Shown one piece after another: positions 17,601 through 27,470 of a DNA stretch of 64,000 nucleotides; position 1 is the stretch's first letter, and every line of letters begins with the position of its first letter. The translations under genes and the position numbers were made by a program. Below the pieces are notes generated by a model, which searched no databases, was not told the DNA's origin, and was given only the letters and a program-made list of their open reading frames with translations. This DNA is from Anaerolinea thermolimosa. Its GTDB lineage: Bacteria > Chloroflexota > Anaerolineae > Anaerolineales > Anaerolineaceae. The stretch covers positions 3,238,974 to 3,302,973 of the forward strand of contig NZ_DF967965.1 in assembly GCF_001050195.2 (NCBI RefSeq), given 5' to 3'.

Positions 17601-20600
17601 CCCAGCGCATCGGTCCGCAGGTCACTGCTGCCGACCTCCGTGAGCACCTTGCGATAAGAGGGATATCCAAACGCCGACTCCCCCTCAATGTCCCATTCCA
17701 CCCGGCTGAAGACCGCCCTTAACGTATGCGCACCGGCGGGCTGGTTGGCCCAGTCGAACGTCTGGATCGCGAATCCAATCTCTTCCCCCGCCTGAACACT
17801 CCAGGCCTCAGGCCGCACCCCGATATAAAAACTGGAAGGGTGCAGGGTCGCTTCTGCCCGGGCGCTGATCATCTGATTACTCTCATCCTGTGCAGTGAGT
17901 TCAATTACCAGCTGGCGCCGGTTGGTCAGGGAAAGCTGAGCATAAGCTTCAGCCGGAATCAGAATCTGAAGCGTGCCATCGGCGCCGGTCTGCCCCTGTC
18001 CCTGGGCCACAAACTGCCCCATCCCGGGGGCGAAGAAGTCGGGCGGATAGAGCCAGGAATCATCCATAGCGCCCGATTGCATATTCTCAGGCAAGAAAAC
18101 CCAGTCCGGGCGTGCGTAGAGCTGCCAGTTCACCGACAAATCGTTCACCGGCGCACCAAAGTAATACTGAGCCCGCACGTTCACCGCAAGTGCTTCTCCG
18201 GCCTGATATTCGGGTTTCTCAAAGGCCACCTGCAGGTCAAACGCCGGTTTGCGATATTCTGCCACCTGCACCGGCAAAGAAGCCTCAGGGCTGGTGGTCT
18301 GAAGGGTGTAATACCCGGGCTGGGCATCGGCAGGCAGATCAAAACTGCCATCGGCAGTGCCAAGCGCCGAAACCGGTAGCCGCAGCGTAACCAGAGGTTT
18401 CTGTTCAGGCTGAGTGTAATCGTAAGGGGGCAGAACTTTCACCTCCACCTCACCCTGATCGAGCGGGGTATAGCGGGCATTTTCTTTGTGCTGCAACACC
18501 ACCTTAAAATGAACCGTCTGCCCGGGCCGATAGATGGGACGGTCGGAGTAGAGATAGACCAGATTGCGGTCTGCTTCAACCTCAGTGGGAATCCCCAGTT
18601 CCCAGGCGTTCAGGCCCACGCTCATACTGCGTGAAACGAAGGCAAAAAGTGCCTCTCCGGGGTTGCCCGAAACCGCATACACATCTTCATACGGGTTGTC
18701 TCGCGCTGGCAATTCTGCACTGCACAGGCCATCTGCGGCGGTCACACAGGCCGCCAGCCGCTCACCGTTGGGGTTCAAAAAGGTGAGCGGCAACCCTTCG
18801 AGCGGGGCCCGGGTGGCCAGGTCGACCGCCCAGATCACTGCCTGCCTCTGGCTGACTTTAAGCGTCAGGTGAACCCGGCTGACTACCAGCAGGTAAGAGT
18901 TTTCCGTTTGCGGGGGCATTCCTGGCGCGGCAATCTTAAGGTGATAGAGACCCGGGGCAGGCGGCTGACCCGCAGGATCGAGGGGCAGTTTTTGCGGGGT
19001 ACTGCGGTTGGGGGGCACCTCAAACCCGGCACTCCAGCGCTGAACATTCGATCTCCGCAACACCCCTCCGAAACTCTGCTGTTGAATAAAATCCGTCACC
19101 GAAAGTGTGCCCCGCTCAAGCTGTGCCTGGCTCAGGTTGGTTACCCGCACATCCAGCGTGGCCTGCCCGGCGGGGACGAAGATAGCCGATGCCCCAACCT
19201 GCATGATGGGAATCACCAGCGAAGGCGGGGGTGTCTCGGTAGTCACCTGAAGTTGCACCACCTGCCCCAGGGTTCCGCCCCAGCGATCGCGCAGGGCGGC
19301 ATCCAGTGTGATGGTGTACGTGGTAGAAGGCTGGAAAGCTCCCTCCACCGCCACCCCATAATGATCATACGTTGGGGTAACCCGCAGGCTGCTGATAGAG
19401 GGCTCCACCCTTACCAGAGCTTTCAGATCCTGATCGGCCAGCGGGGCCGTCAGATTGATGACATAAAAAGCCTGGCCATAATTGGCGTTGAGCAGTTCGC
19501 CGATCGCCGGAGAAGTAGATTCCACCGCCAGCGGTGGGGTTGTCTCAATGGTGAAGCTGGTATCCACTCCTATGGAAGCACCGCCCAGGCTACGCGCCGC
19601 CGCTGAAATCACCAGCATATAATGTGCACCGCGCGCCAGCAGCACCTGGGGTTGCAGGGTTACCTCATTGCTTTCTTCGTTCCATTCCCAGCTCAGGGGT
19701 GTACTCCTGCCGGCGTCGTCCAGCAGGCGCAGATTCTCTTCCACACTCTGGCGATCCATCGGCTGGTTAAACGTCACCGTCACCTTGCCGTCCAGTTCCA
19801 GCTTTGATCGGTCACCCCATTTCGCCCCCACCACGGCAGGCAAAGCGGTTGAGAAACTCCATTCTTCCGGTTGCAGTCCTTCCAGGCTCAGGGGCACCCC
19901 ATCACTGCTGGTCAGGCTCTGGTTGAGAAGCACGGTATAGCGCACACCACCCGCCAGCGCCGGTTCAGGGTAAAAGATGTAAGTGCTGGTATTCAGCCAC
20001 TCTCCCCTGCCGGGAGCTTCGGGCTGAAGGGTAAAGGCCGCCGGGGCCGCCGCCGGATCTTCTCCCAGAGGAACCACCGGGCGGTTAAAGGTCACCACCA
20101 CGGCGGCGGCGGGGTTGGCATCGCTCACGCCGGGGGCGGGAATGCGTTCAGCAACCCGCAGGCTATCGGCCACCTGATAGGCAAGCTCAACCTGCTCCTG
20201 AAGCGCCTGCCCGTTGGACGCACGCGCACTCGCCGCGAAAGTCAACTGCAGTGAAGCCCCCGCCGGGAAGGGCTGATCTGAAACAAAACGCACAGTTGAG
20301 TCATCCAGCCATTCAAAACGGCCCGAAAGCGGCGGCTGGCCCTGCAGGGCCGCCTCGACAGAAGGGCGATCCATTGGCTGATTGAAGAAGAACACCAGCG
20401 GAGAAGTGGGCGAAATTTCGCTCCCGGGCGGCGGGTCGGTTTCGACCAGCACCGGCGGAAGGCTCGATTGGGCGAGCGGTTTTCCACCTGCTGCCAGGGC
20501 CGGTGTGGGGGTTGGCTCTCCCGATGGCGGCGACTCGACCGCCTGCCGCCCGAGGGGAAACAGAGAACAGGCCAGGCTGACTGCCACCAGGGCGGCAAGC

Positions 20601-20647
20601 ACAGGATAAAACCGGATAACAACCGGGAACCGGCGTGAAGGGGTCAT
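14690..20647 (-). CDS. Alpha-2-macroglobulin-like lipoprotein without the thioester motif
   Basis: A 1985-residue extracytoplasmic protein. It starts with a lipoprotein signal (VLAALVAVSLAC) and a Pro/Thr linker. SbsA-type Ig-like domains follow (repeated VVFFFNQPMDR- and VTFNQPMDRQSVE-like blocks, about residues 50-480), then MG domains with the MG2 landmark SDRPIYRPGQTVHFKV (near 700), a Gly-rich bait-like region (PGRGGGGGGEAA, near 1260), the A2M block ALWVPTLETNEDGLASVEI and an alpha-toroid domain. Where thioester members carry CxEQ, this one reads PTDFTEPVISRLM (near residue 1485), so no thioester can form. The ATG at 20647 follows GAGGAG. Known bacterial relatives are thought to trap or monitor proteases; loss of the thioester resembles the YfaS-type group. 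No pbpC neighbour. Confidence 0.85.
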   Translation of the reverse strand: MTPSRRFPVVIRFYPVLAALVAVSLACSLFPLGRQAVESPPSGEPTPTPALAAGGKPLAQSSLPPVLVETDPPPGSEISPTSPLVFFFNQPMDRPSVEAALQGQPPLSGRFEWLDDSTVRFVSDQPFPAGASLQLTFAASARASNGQALQEQVELAYQVADSLRVAERIPAPGVSDANPAAAVVVTFNRPVVPLGEDPAAAPAAFTLQPEAPGRGEWLNTSTYIFYPEPALAGGVRYTVLLNQSLTSSDGVPLSLEGLQPEEWSFSTALPAVVGAKWGDRSKLELDGKVTVTFNQPMDRQSVEENLRLLDDAGRSTPLSWEWNEESNEVTLQPQVLLARGAHYMLVISAAARSLGGASIGVDTSFTIETTPPLAVESTSPAIGELLNANYGQAFYVINLTAPLADQDLKALVRVEPSISSLRVTPTYDHYGVAVEGAFQPSTTYTITLDAALRDRWGGTLGQVVQLQVTTETPPPSLVIPIMQVGASAIFVPAGQATLDVRVTNLSQAQLERGTLSVTDFIQQQSFGGVLRRSNVQRWSAGFEVPPNRSTPQKLPLDPAGQPPAPGLYHLKIAAPGMPPQTENSYLLVVSRVHLTLKVSQRQAVIWAVDLATRAPLEGLPLTFLNPNGERLAACVTAADGLCSAELPARDNPYEDVYAVSGNPGEALFAFVSRSMSVGLNAWELGIPTEVEADRNLVYLYSDRPIYRPGQTVHFKVVLQHKENARYTPLDQGEVEVKVLPPYDYTQPEQKPLVTLRLPVSALGTADGSFDLPADAQPGYYTLQTTSPEASLPVQVAEYRKPAFDLQVAFEKPEYQAGEALAVNVRAQYYFGAPVNDLSVNWQLYARPDWVFLPENMQSGAMDDSWLYPPDFFAPGMGQFVAQGQGQTGADGTLQILIPAEAYAQLSLTNRRQLVIELTAQDESNQMISARAEATLHPSSFYIGVRPEAWSVQAGEEIGFAIQTFDWANQPAGAHTLRAVFSRVEWDIEGESAFGYPSYRKVLTEVGSSDLRTDALGRARVAFTPPEVGTYQLEVSGEGALTQVLVWVSGPGMAPWPTLPNQRLRLEADATEYRPGQTARIRIPNPFGAGALALVSVERSRVMRTYVVEVNEALYEFRLPLESIDAPNIYVSVILMGRTQDGKPDFRQGYLGVTVNPDELRLKLEASFTPPQAGPGDTVRLNLRATDSEGRPVQGEFSLALVDKAVLALSDPNSLPIFEAFYGNQPLGVQTSLNLTVYSGRLQAAAAPGRGGGGGGEAAVSPGVRTRFEDTALWVPTLETNEDGLASVEIRLPDNLTTWVADIRGLNASMQIGEARVELIVTRDLLVRPVTPRFLVVGDHVQLGAVVQNNTGAPLRVEVSMEAPGLTLDEGVETVQKVDVPPNSRKRVDWWATVQDVPSVDPIFRAASGDLEDVTHTELGALPVLRYTATQTYATAGLLAEGGKRLEVVSLPRSFTPLGGELRLELTPSLASTVLQGLKAMDAFPTDFTEPVISRLMANAAAYRALKGFNLQAPDLQSSLERAIRQDLGHLLQWQRPDGGWSWGGVTDQKSDRRLTAYALIALHQVSQGGFFVTADAINRAQQFLKATLVSVRPEVSGGVLDDEVLVTFALQQSGMTDLNLDALYDLRERLTPWNKAMLAMSLEGIQPGDERARTLLSDLAGLAQRSATGAHWQTGEVSWRSWATPIYTTAVVVYALASVDPASPLLTDAVRYLVLHRRPSGCWSSSYDSAWSLLGLSQALQSTGDLQASYSYQADLNGGLFASGNVDGPQGALKGVTVTAPLSQLLADAPNALEISRTAGNGRLYYRVYLQVSRAAAEAPAYSRGIFLQREYFRGGVDCRAQVCAPVQEAEVGNPDGLVVRLTLTLPEDLYYVVVEDFIPAGAEIINPNLKTSRQGFATPDLPQPENDLLAPFRSGWGWWYFGQAQVYDDRVRWVAPYLPAGSYTLVYRLSPALAGDFQVIPAHAYQYYFPEVEGRSKGDLLIFR

Positions 20648-20680
20648 CGGAGCTCCTCGAAACATGGACAACTTAAATTC

Positions 20681-20686
20681 ATTATA
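20681..20686 (-). promoter_or_regulatory. -10 element of the macroglobulin-like gene
   Basis: TATAAT on the minus strand, 33 bases before the ATG at 20647, with GAGGAG between. No convincing -35 at 17 bases. Confidence 0.45.
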
Positions 20687-20786
20687 CACAGCCTGTAAAG
20701 CACAGACGCATCGGCCCCATCACAGGTTCCCGCAATCCAGAACACCTTGCGTTGTTAACCTCACTCCGTTTTTTCGGCCTGCGCTA

Positions 20787-20795
20787 TGCTATAAT
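20787..20795 (+). promoter_or_regulatory. Extended -10 promoter of secA
   Basis: TGCTATAAT fits the extended -10 form TGnTATAAT, lying 28 bases before the secA ATG; the -35 at 17 bases (CCGTTT) is poor, as is usual for extended -10 promoters. Confidence 0.6.
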
Positions 20796-20823
20796 CCCTC
20801 CCCAGAGATTAATCGAGGAACGT

Positions 20824-23800
20824 ATGCTGAAACAAATTGTGAATTTTCTGGGGGGTGACCCCAATAAACGAGAACTGGAGAGGCTCTCGCAGATCGTGGA
20901 GCGTATCAATGCGCTGGAGCCCGAATACGAAAAACTCTCCACGGACGCCCTGCGCGCCAAAACCGACGAGTTCCGCGCACGCCTGAAGGCCAGCCTCGAA
21001 GCCGGGCAAAAGCTTCAAGAAGCGCTCGATGCCCTGCTCCCCGAAGCCTTTGCCGCCGTGCGCGAGGCCAGCAAACGCACCATTGGCCTGCGCCCTTATG
21101 ACATCCAGCTTATCGGTGGTATGGTATTGCATGCCGGGAAGATCGCCGAAATGCGCACCGGCGAAGGAAAAACGCTGGTAGCCACCCTCCCGCTTTACCT
21201 TAATGCGCTGGCCGGGCGCGGTGCACACCTCGTCACCGTCAACGATTACCTTGCCCGCCGCGATGCCCGCTGGATGGCTCCCATTTACCACGCGCTGGGG
21301 CTTTCGGTAGGGGTCTTACAGATGGCCGCGCGCACCGAGAATGGCCGCAAAGCCTTCCTCGTCGACCTCACCCTCGAATCGCCCCACGAAGACCAGCACC
21401 AGCTGCGCATGGTTCACCGCCGCGAAGCCTACCAGGCTGATATCACCTACGGCACCAACAGCGAATTTGGCTTCGATTACCTGCGCGATAACCTCACCAT
21501 GAGCCTGGAAGAACGCGTCCAGCGCGGGCATTACTACGCCATCGTTGACGAGGTGGATAACATCCTCATCGATGAAGCGCGCACCCCGCTGATCATCTCT
21601 GGCCCGGCACAGGACGACTCGGCCAACTACATCCGCATGGCGCAGGTGGTGCGCCAGCTACGCCCCGAAGACGTGGAAGTGAACGAAAAAGACCGCTCTG
21701 TCAACCTGACCGAGCTGGGTGAGATTCACGTCGAAGAATTGCTGGGCGAACCCCTGCGTGACCCCGACCGCCCCGAAGACATCACCCCGCAGCAGGCACG
21801 CTTGATGGGTTATCTGGAGCAGGCCCTGCGCGCGCAATATCTCTTCAAACGGAATAAAGATTACCTCGTTCAGGGCGGGAAGGTTGTCATCATCGACGAG
21901 TTCACCGGGCGGCTCATGCCCGGGCGGCGCTGGTCAGACGGACTGCACCAGGCGGTGGAGGCTAAAGAAGGCGTCAAGGTAGAAGCCGAGAACGTCACCT
22001 ACGCCACCATTACCATTCAAAATTACTTCCGCATGTACGAGAAGCTGGCGGGCATGTCGGGTACGGCCCAGACCGAAGCCGAAGAGTTTTACAAAATCTA
22101 CAAGCTCGACGTGCTCCCCATCCCGACCAACCTGGAATATCAGGCATCGCGCCCCAACTCTCCCTACATCATCATAGACGCAAAGGACGAACAGGGCTAC
22201 CGCTACACCTATTACGCCCACCGCGATGATCCGCAACGCCGGCCGGTCTTCTGGAAGCGTAAGGACTACCCCGATGTGGTCTATCGCACCGTCGAGGCTA
22301 AACTGCGCGCCATCACCCTGGAAATTCTTCACTATCACATCCTGGGGCGCCCCCAGCTGGTGGGCACCACCTCGGTGGAACACTCCGAACACCTTTCCAA
22401 CCGGCTGGAAGCCGATCTCTTGCGCCGCCTGATGTTCGTGCAGATTCTCCGCGATCTCTATCAGGAAATCAACAAAGTAGAGATCACCGAACGCGCCATT
22501 CCCCAGCTTGCCCCCCTGAACAAACCCCTCGAACAGCTGGAGGTCAACGAAATTCGCCAGCTGGCGCGCAGTCTGAACATCCCCATGTCCTTCAACCTCG
22601 AAGATCCTGAGAACATCGCCCGCCTGCGCCGCATCTTAGAAATCCCCCCCGAAAACGAAGAACGTATGATCCGTGCCCTGCAGGGAGGCATTCCACATCA
22701 GGTGCTTAACGCTCGCAAACACGATGAAGAGTCGCGCATCATCGCCCGGGCCGGTGCCTTTGGCGCCGTGACCATTGCCACCAACATGGCCGGGCGCGGT
22801 GTCGATATCAAGCTGGGCGGCGAGCTGGATGAAGAAATCCTCGGCGATACCAACCGCGTGCTCGAACGCGCCGGTTACGACGCCTACAACATGACCAACC
22901 TCGAGCGCCGCGATGCCCTGCTCCGCATGAAGCCCGAGGACTTCTCTATTTACGAAGAACAGGTGCGCGCCTTCCTCCAATATATGGACGAAATGGAAAA
23001 GGTGCGTGAACTGGGCGGATTGCACGTCATCGGCTCTGAACGCCACGAAGCCCGCCGCATCGATAACCAGCTGCGCGGACGTTCAGCCCGCCAGGGCGAC
23101 CCCGGTTCCTCGCGTTTTTACCTCTCTCTGGAAGACGACCTGATGCGCCTCTTCGGCGGGCAACAGGTCACCGGCCTGCTGGAACGCCTCAAAATTGACG
23201 AAAGCATCCCCATCGAGTCGCGCCTGGTGGGGCGCCTGGTGGAGCAATCGCAGGAACGGGTGGAAGGCTCGAACTTCGATGTGCGCAAGCACCTGCTGGA
23301 ATACGATGATGTGCTCAACGCACAGCGGAACCGCATTTACGAACAGCGCGACCGCGTCTTCACCAAAGAAGACCTCAGCGAAGACATCGAAGAAATGCTG
23401 CGGGTTGAGCTGCAACAGCGCATTCCTCAAGAACTCAACAACCCCGAAGGCCCCTGGCGCCTGCTGGCCTACCTCGAAGACATTCAGCCGCCCATCAGCT
23501 GGAACGATCTGCGCTACCCTTCCTTCACCATGCGCCTGCTGATCAGCGAAATTGAACGCCGCAAGCCCGCCGAGGGGGCTACGGCGGCGCATCTGCGCCG
23601 TGTGCTCCTCGAACTGGCCGAGAATGCCTTCGCCGCTGAGCGAGAGCACGTGATGAAAAGCTTCAATGAGCTGCTCGATAAAACTGCCGGGACGATCGAA
23701 GAACAGCGAAAAGAGCGCCTCGACAGCCTCGATGCCTTCTTTGAAACTCTGGAAGACCGCCTGGAAGGGGAGCAACCCGTCAGGCCGCAGGAACTGGCCG

Positions 23801-24894
23801 AGGAACTGCTCACCCTTGCCCGCTTACCAGGAACACGTCTGAGCAATGAGCAGGTTCGCTGGCTGACGCAAGACCCGCAACGCCTGCGTGAGGCCATCGA
23901 AGCAATGATCGACACCTACCTGCTTAACTTCAACGCCAGCCGCATGGTCGCCGCCCTGGAACGGCGAGTCGGCGAAAGCCTGAACCTCCGTCCGGGTCAG
24001 CTCAACGGCATGGACTGGAACGAGATCGCCGATACGCTGGAACGGGAGGCCGAAGCGCTCTTCGACCGTATCCACGAGCGCCTCTTTGGCCCGGCCGGGC
24101 AAATTACCCGTGACCTCGATTCTGCCCTGGAAAAGACCGATGACTACCTCACCGAACCCGACCAGCTTCTCGACCTGCTGTCGATGATGGCCACCGGATC
24201 GCGCCTGGTATTCGACCGCAAAACGCACCGCCAGGGGCTGCTGCAAACCACCCGCCTGCGCTGGGTGTACCTGGCAGCGCAATTACTCGGTGAGGTCAGC
24301 CCTCAGGAAATTACCCGCCAGGTGCTGGAACATCTGGAAGGTGCAGGGGAAGTGCTTCAACAAATCTTTGGCGCGGTAGATGCCATGGTTCTGCAACAGA
24401 ACCGCGTTACCCTGCGTCAGACCGACCCCCGCCTGCACACGTATTTCAAAGATGCCCTTGGGGAGGAAGAATTTGAGCAGGTGGCCGACCTGCCGCTGGA
24501 ATCCCTGAGTGAGGAACAACGCGAGATCGTTGAATCGGTGCTTGGCTGGTGGCGGCAAAACGAAATTTACCGTCAGCTCCTCCTGAGCGCCATTTCCGAG
24601 CTCTGGGTCGATTACCTCACCCGGGTAGAGGCCTTGCGCGTTTCCATCGGGCTCGAAGCCTATGCCCAGCGCGACCCGCTGGTGCAGTACAAGGCCCGCG
24701 CCTCCGAAATGTTCACCACCCTGCTCAGCGAAATTCGCTCGGCGGTCATCATGCGCATGTTCAACCTTCGCCCGCGCCAGGCAGGCGCCGCTCCTGCCGC
24801 TGAAGGGGCAATGGCTCAGCCTGCCCCTGCAGTGAGCAATACGCCCGCCGGGTCAAACGACCGCGGCACCAAAAAGAGGCGCCACCGGCACTAG
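20824..24894 (+). CDS. secA: Preprotein translocase ATPase SecA, long form
   Basis: The motor of the Sec export pathway, 1356 residues against roughly 800-950 for most SecA. Core motifs are intact: [20 protein letters not shown] (Walker A), [32 protein letters not shown] (Walker B region), [31 protein letters not shown] and [13 protein letters not shown]. Extra length lies in three places: about 85-90 residues between [10 protein letters not shown] and [12 protein letters not shown] (about 530-620) in the second nucleotide-binding domain, about 60 residues after VDIKLGG, and an enlarged C-terminal helical region. The end (KKRRHRH) has no Cys-rich zinc motif. The start is the ATG at 20824 with GAGGA upstream; an earlier in-frame ATG overlaps the promoter. 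Long SecAs are known in Chloroflexota. Confidence 0.96.
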   Translation: MLKQIVNFLGGDPNKRELERLSQIVERINALEPEYEKLSTDALRAKTDEFRARLKASLEAGQKLQEALDALLPEAFAAVREASKRTIGLRPYDIQLIGGMVLHAGKIAEMRTGEGKTLVATLPLYLNALAGRGAHLVTVNDYLARRDARWMAPIYHALGLSVGVLQMAARTENGRKAFLVDLTLESPHEDQHQLRMVHRREAYQADITYGTNSEFGFDYLRDNLTMSLEERVQRGHYYAIVDEVDNILIDEARTPLIISGPAQDDSANYIRMAQVVRQLRPEDVEVNEKDRSVNLTELGEIHVEELLGEPLRDPDRPEDITPQQARLMGYLEQALRAQYLFKRNKDYLVQGGKVVIIDEFTGRLMPGRRWSDGLHQAVEAKEGVKVEAENVTYATITIQNYFRMYEKLAGMSGTAQTEAEEFYKIYKLDVLPIPTNLEYQASRPNSPYIIIDAKDEQGYRYTYYAHRDDPQRRPVFWKRKDYPDVVYRTVEAKLRAITLEILHYHILGRPQLVGTTSVEHSEHLSNRLEADLLRRLMFVQILRDLYQEINKVEITERAIPQLAPLNKPLEQLEVNEIRQLARSLNIPMSFNLEDPENIARLRRILEIPPENEERMIRALQGGIPHQVLNARKHDEESRIIARAGAFGAVTIATNMAGRGVDIKLGGELDEEILGDTNRVLERAGYDAYNMTNLERRDALLRMKPEDFSIYEEQVRAFLQYMDEMEKVRELGGLHVIGSERHEARRIDNQLRGRSARQGDPGSSRFYLSLEDDLMRLFGGQQVTGLLERLKIDESIPIESRLVGRLVEQSQERVEGSNFDVRKHLLEYDDVLNAQRNRIYEQRDRVFTKEDLSEDIEEMLRVELQQRIPQELNNPEGPWRLLAYLEDIQPPISWNDLRYPSFTMRLLISEIERRKPAEGATAAHLRRVLLELAENAFAAEREHVMKSFNELLDKTAGTIEEQRKERLDSLDAFFETLEDRLEGEQPVRPQELAEELLTLARLPGTRLSNEQVRWLTQDPQRLREAIEAMIDTYLLNFNASRMVAALERRVGESLNLRPGQLNGMDWNEIADTLEREAEALFDRIHERLFGPAGQITRDLDSALEKTDDYLTEPDQLLDLLSMMATGSRLVFDRKTHRQGLLQTTRLRWVYLAAQLLGEVSPQEITRQVLEHLEGAGEVLQQIFGAVDAMVLQQNRVTLRQTDPRLHTYFKDALGEEEFEQVADLPLESLSEEQREIVESVLGWWRQNEIYRQLLLSAISELWVDYLTRVEALRVSIGLEAYAQRDPLVQYKARASEMFTTLLSEIRSAVIMRMFNLRPRQAGAAPAAEGAMAQPAPAVSNTPAGSNDRGTKKRRHRH

Positions 24895-24907
24895 CTCGGC
24901 CCTGGCA

Positions 24908-26134
24908 TCACTTGCCGGTGATTTTCCGGGCCACAAAATAGGCCTGCTCCCCCACCCCGAGCAATAACCCCGATTTTTGGCCCGGAAGCCAGGGCATGCC
25001 GCAAAAATAAAGCCCCCTGGAAGAGGTTTCACCGTTCTGAGAGCGCGGGAAACCCGTTTCATCAACCACGGGGAACTTCACCAGGCTGAAATCGAAGTCA
25101 TATCCCATCGCCCAGATAAGCGTGGTGACTCCGGCGTCTATAAGGTCGAGCTCGTTCATCGAAGGCGTTTCATACCCATCTTTCAGTTCTGGCACCGTTT
25201 CGGCGGGAGCCTCCAGACCGGTCAACCGGATATACCCGTCAATGCGCTGGAGCAGGTTTCTTTCAAACTGATCCGAAAAGGCCAGGTTTTCTGCCAGGTC
25301 TGACGCAAAAAAGACCCTGCCAGCCAGCGCCCCCTGAGCACGGCCAAACAGGTGCATCCCATCACGGGCAAACCGGTGCAGGTTCAATGTGTGGCCGCCA
25401 TCCCTGCCCGAAACCAGCGGGTTCGAGGCGAATCGCTCCTGCGGAGAGCGCAGCTGTGCTGAGGTGCGATCCAGTAATCCAATCAGACTGGCCCATTCAT
25501 AAATATCCTTCCCCCGAAAGCGGCGCGGGGCGCGCCCGGCCCGCCCGGTAGATAGATACACCTCACGACCAGATTGCAGCAATTCTTCGGCGATCTGACA
25601 GCCCGATTGCCCCGACCCCACCACCAGCACTGCCCCCGGCGGGAGCGCGGAGGGGTTGCGATATTTCCCGGAATGAATCTGGAAGACAGATTCCGGCACC
25701 TCGCGGGCCCATGGAGGGATGGCAGGCTTCTGGAAAAGCCCGGTGGCAATCACCACCTGTTTCGCCCGCAGCCTCCCCAGGCTCGATTCCACCCGATACC
25801 CCCCATCATCGTCTGCCTCCACTTTGTCAACCCTCACCCCGAACTCCACCGGCAGCCGGTTGACCCGGACATAACTCTCAAAATGTCCCACGATATCGTC
25901 TCGCGGCATAAAACCATCGGGCGAATCACCCCTGTATTCCGCGCCTGGCAGGCGAAACGACCAGTTAGGTGTCACCAGCGTAAAGGAATCCCACCGGTCA
26001 TCCCTCCAGGCATGGCCTGCCTGAGACGCCTGCTCAAGGACAACGTGCTCACGCCCTGCATTGGTGAGAAAATAGCTGACGGCCAGCCCCGCCTGCCCGC
26101 CGCCCACAATCACGGTTTCGATTTCCCTGTCCAT
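24908..26134 (-). CDS. FAD/NAD(P)-binding flavoprotein (CzcO-like monooxygenase family)
   Basis: A 408-residue flavin-dependent oxidoreductase. The N-terminal FAD-binding Rossmann motif is VIVGGGQAGLAVSYFLTNAG (residues 8-27), ATG-type motif VVIATGLFQKP near 130 and a second dinucleotide motif VVGSGQSGCQIAEELL near 170. WAMGYDFDF near 345 is the usual C-terminal FAD contact region. The family includes proteins annotated as involved in K+ transport (CzcO) and Baeyer-Villiger-like monooxygenases; the substrate is unknown. GGAGAG precedes the ATG. It is convergent with secA, 13 bases apart, with no terminator between them. Confidence 0.88.
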   Translation of the reverse strand: MDREIETVIVGGGQAGLAVSYFLTNAGREHVVLEQASQAGHAWRDDRWDSFTLVTPNWSFRLPGAEYRGDSPDGFMPRDDIVGHFESYVRVNRLPVEFGVRVDKVEADDDGGYRVESSLGRLRAKQVVIATGLFQKPAIPPWAREVPESVFQIHSGKYRNPSALPPGAVLVVGSGQSGCQIAEELLQSGREVYLSTGRAGRAPRRFRGKDIYEWASLIGLLDRTSAQLRSPQERFASNPLVSGRDGGHTLNLHRFARDGMHLFGRAQGALAGRVFFASDLAENLAFSDQFERNLLQRIDGYIRLTGLEAPAETVPELKDGYETPSMNELDLIDAGVTTLIWAMGYDFDFSLVKFPVVDETGFPRSQNGETSSRGLYFCGMPWLPGQKSGLLLGVGEQAYFVARKITGK

Positions 26135-26156
26135 GGGTTCTCTCCAGTTGGATATA

Positions 26157-26177
26157 TATAGATATTATTGATCTATA
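26157..26177. repeat. Inverted repeat upstream of the flavoprotein gene
   Basis: Perfect arms TATAGAT (26157-26163) and ATCTATA (26171-26177) with a 7-base spacer, 23 bases before the flavoprotein ATG in a locally A/T-rich stretch. A TATAAT on the minus strand (26190-26185) lies just upstream. It is a candidate operator; low sequence complexity means it could be chance. Confidence 0.35.
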
Positions 26178-26296
26178 ATTTCTGATTATACCCCTCCTTA
26201 CGGATCTCCAGAGAGCCTGCGCTGGCATTTTCGGGAACTTCTGGTGCACCCGAACGGGAACTCAGGATCGCTCACAGCCCCGCTTTAAAACCAGAA

Positions 26297-26322
26297 GCCC
26301 GGAAAGGGAGAACTTTCCGGGC
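26297..26322 (-). terminator. Terminator of the desaturase gene
   Basis: Perfect 10-base arms GCCCGGAAAG and CTTTCCGGGC with a 6-base loop. On the minus strand the hairpin is followed by TTCTGGTTTTAAA. It lies 23 bases past the desaturase stop. Confidence 0.8.
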
Positions 26323-26344
26323 CGGTATCTGCCTCTATTAAGAA

Positions 26345-27358
26345 TTATCCGAGGATATCCTGGAAGGCCACCATGCGATTGTTGTTCGCCTCATCAATCA
26401 ATTGCAGCCGCACCATGCGCAGTGCTTCAAGGAAGCCAATTTCTTTGACCTCCTGCTGGAAAATGGGGTTGCTGGCATAGCACGCCTCCAGCCGGTAGTT
26501 GGGAATGCGTGGGCTGAGGTGATGGATATGATGAAACCCTATGTTGCCGGAGAACCATTGTAGCACCCGCGGCAGGCGGTAGAAGCTTGCCCCGCGTAAG
26601 GCCGAGGCCACATAATTCCATTCGGGGTCACGCGCCCAGTACACCCCTTCAAACTGGTGCTGAATGTAGAACAGCCAGATTCCGAACATCCCCCCCAGCC
26701 AGAAGACCGGCAGTTGCACAAGCAGGAAATTCCAGAAACTTCCAAAAAGCAGGCTGAGCCCGCCAATGTAAAAGACCAGCGCAACGTTTGTCCAGATTAC
26801 ACTCAGCGTCTCCTTCCGCGAAAAGCGCGGCGTGGCAAACCGATGATGGATGAAAAACATCCATAACGGCCCCAGACCGAACATGATGAACGGGAACCGG
26901 AAAAGCTGATACGCCACCTTCTCCACCCAGTGCTTGGAGCGGTATTCTTCCACGGTGAGGGTCGTCACATCGCCAATGCCGCGTTTATCCAGGTTCCCAC
27001 TGGTGGCGTGATGAATGGCGTGCGACTTCCACCACTGTTCTGACGGGGTAAGCGTGATCACCCCAAGGAAGAAGCCAATCCCTTTATTGGCCTTTCTCGA
27101 GGGCGTGAACGAGTTGTGCCCGCAATCATGAAAGAGGATAAAAGTACGGATGAGAAAACCCGCCGCCGGGATCGCCAGGATCAGCGTTAACCAGTAAGAA
27201 ACGCGCAAACTGAAAAACATCGCCGTAAGCAGTGCGAAATAAGGCAGGATGGTGTTGATCATCTGCCAGATCGCTGGCTTCCAGGCCGGGGTCTGATAGG
27301 GAGCGAGCAGGGGGTTGAGCTCCTTCATAGTGGGGAGAGCAGAGGGAGAATCAGCCAT
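26345..27358 (-). CDS. Membrane fatty acid desaturase
   Basis: A 337-residue di-iron desaturase of the acyl-lipid/omega-6 type. All three histidine boxes are visible: HDCGHNS near residue 78, HAIHHATSG near 115, and HHIHHLSP near 285, with QHQFEGVYW between the last two. Four or so hydrophobic segments bracket the boxes. It would introduce double bonds into membrane acyl chains. AAAGGA precedes the ATG. It is a single-gene unit with its own terminator. Confidence 0.9.
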   Translation of the reverse strand: MADSPSALPTMKELNPLLAPYQTPAWKPAIWQMINTILPYFALLTAMFFSLRVSYWLTLILAIPAAGFLIRTFILFHDCGHNSFTPSRKANKGIGFFLGVITLTPSEQWWKSHAIHHATSGNLDKRGIGDVTTLTVEEYRSKHWVEKVAYQLFRFPFIMFGLGPLWMFFIHHRFATPRFSRKETLSVIWTNVALVFYIGGLSLLFGSFWNFLLVQLPVFWLGGMFGIWLFYIQHQFEGVYWARDPEWNYVASALRGASFYRLPRVLQWFSGNIGFHHIHHLSPRIPNYRLEACYASNPIFQQEVKEIGFLEALRMVRLQLIDEANNNRMVAFQDILG

Positions 27359-27470
27359 AAGATTGTTTTCCTTTCAGGTCAATATTGTAGCTTTTGTCCC
27401 CGTTCTCCACATCCCCCCTGAGGGCTATTTTCCTCACCCCCCGGGATATGACCCCGCCAGCCAGGGCATA

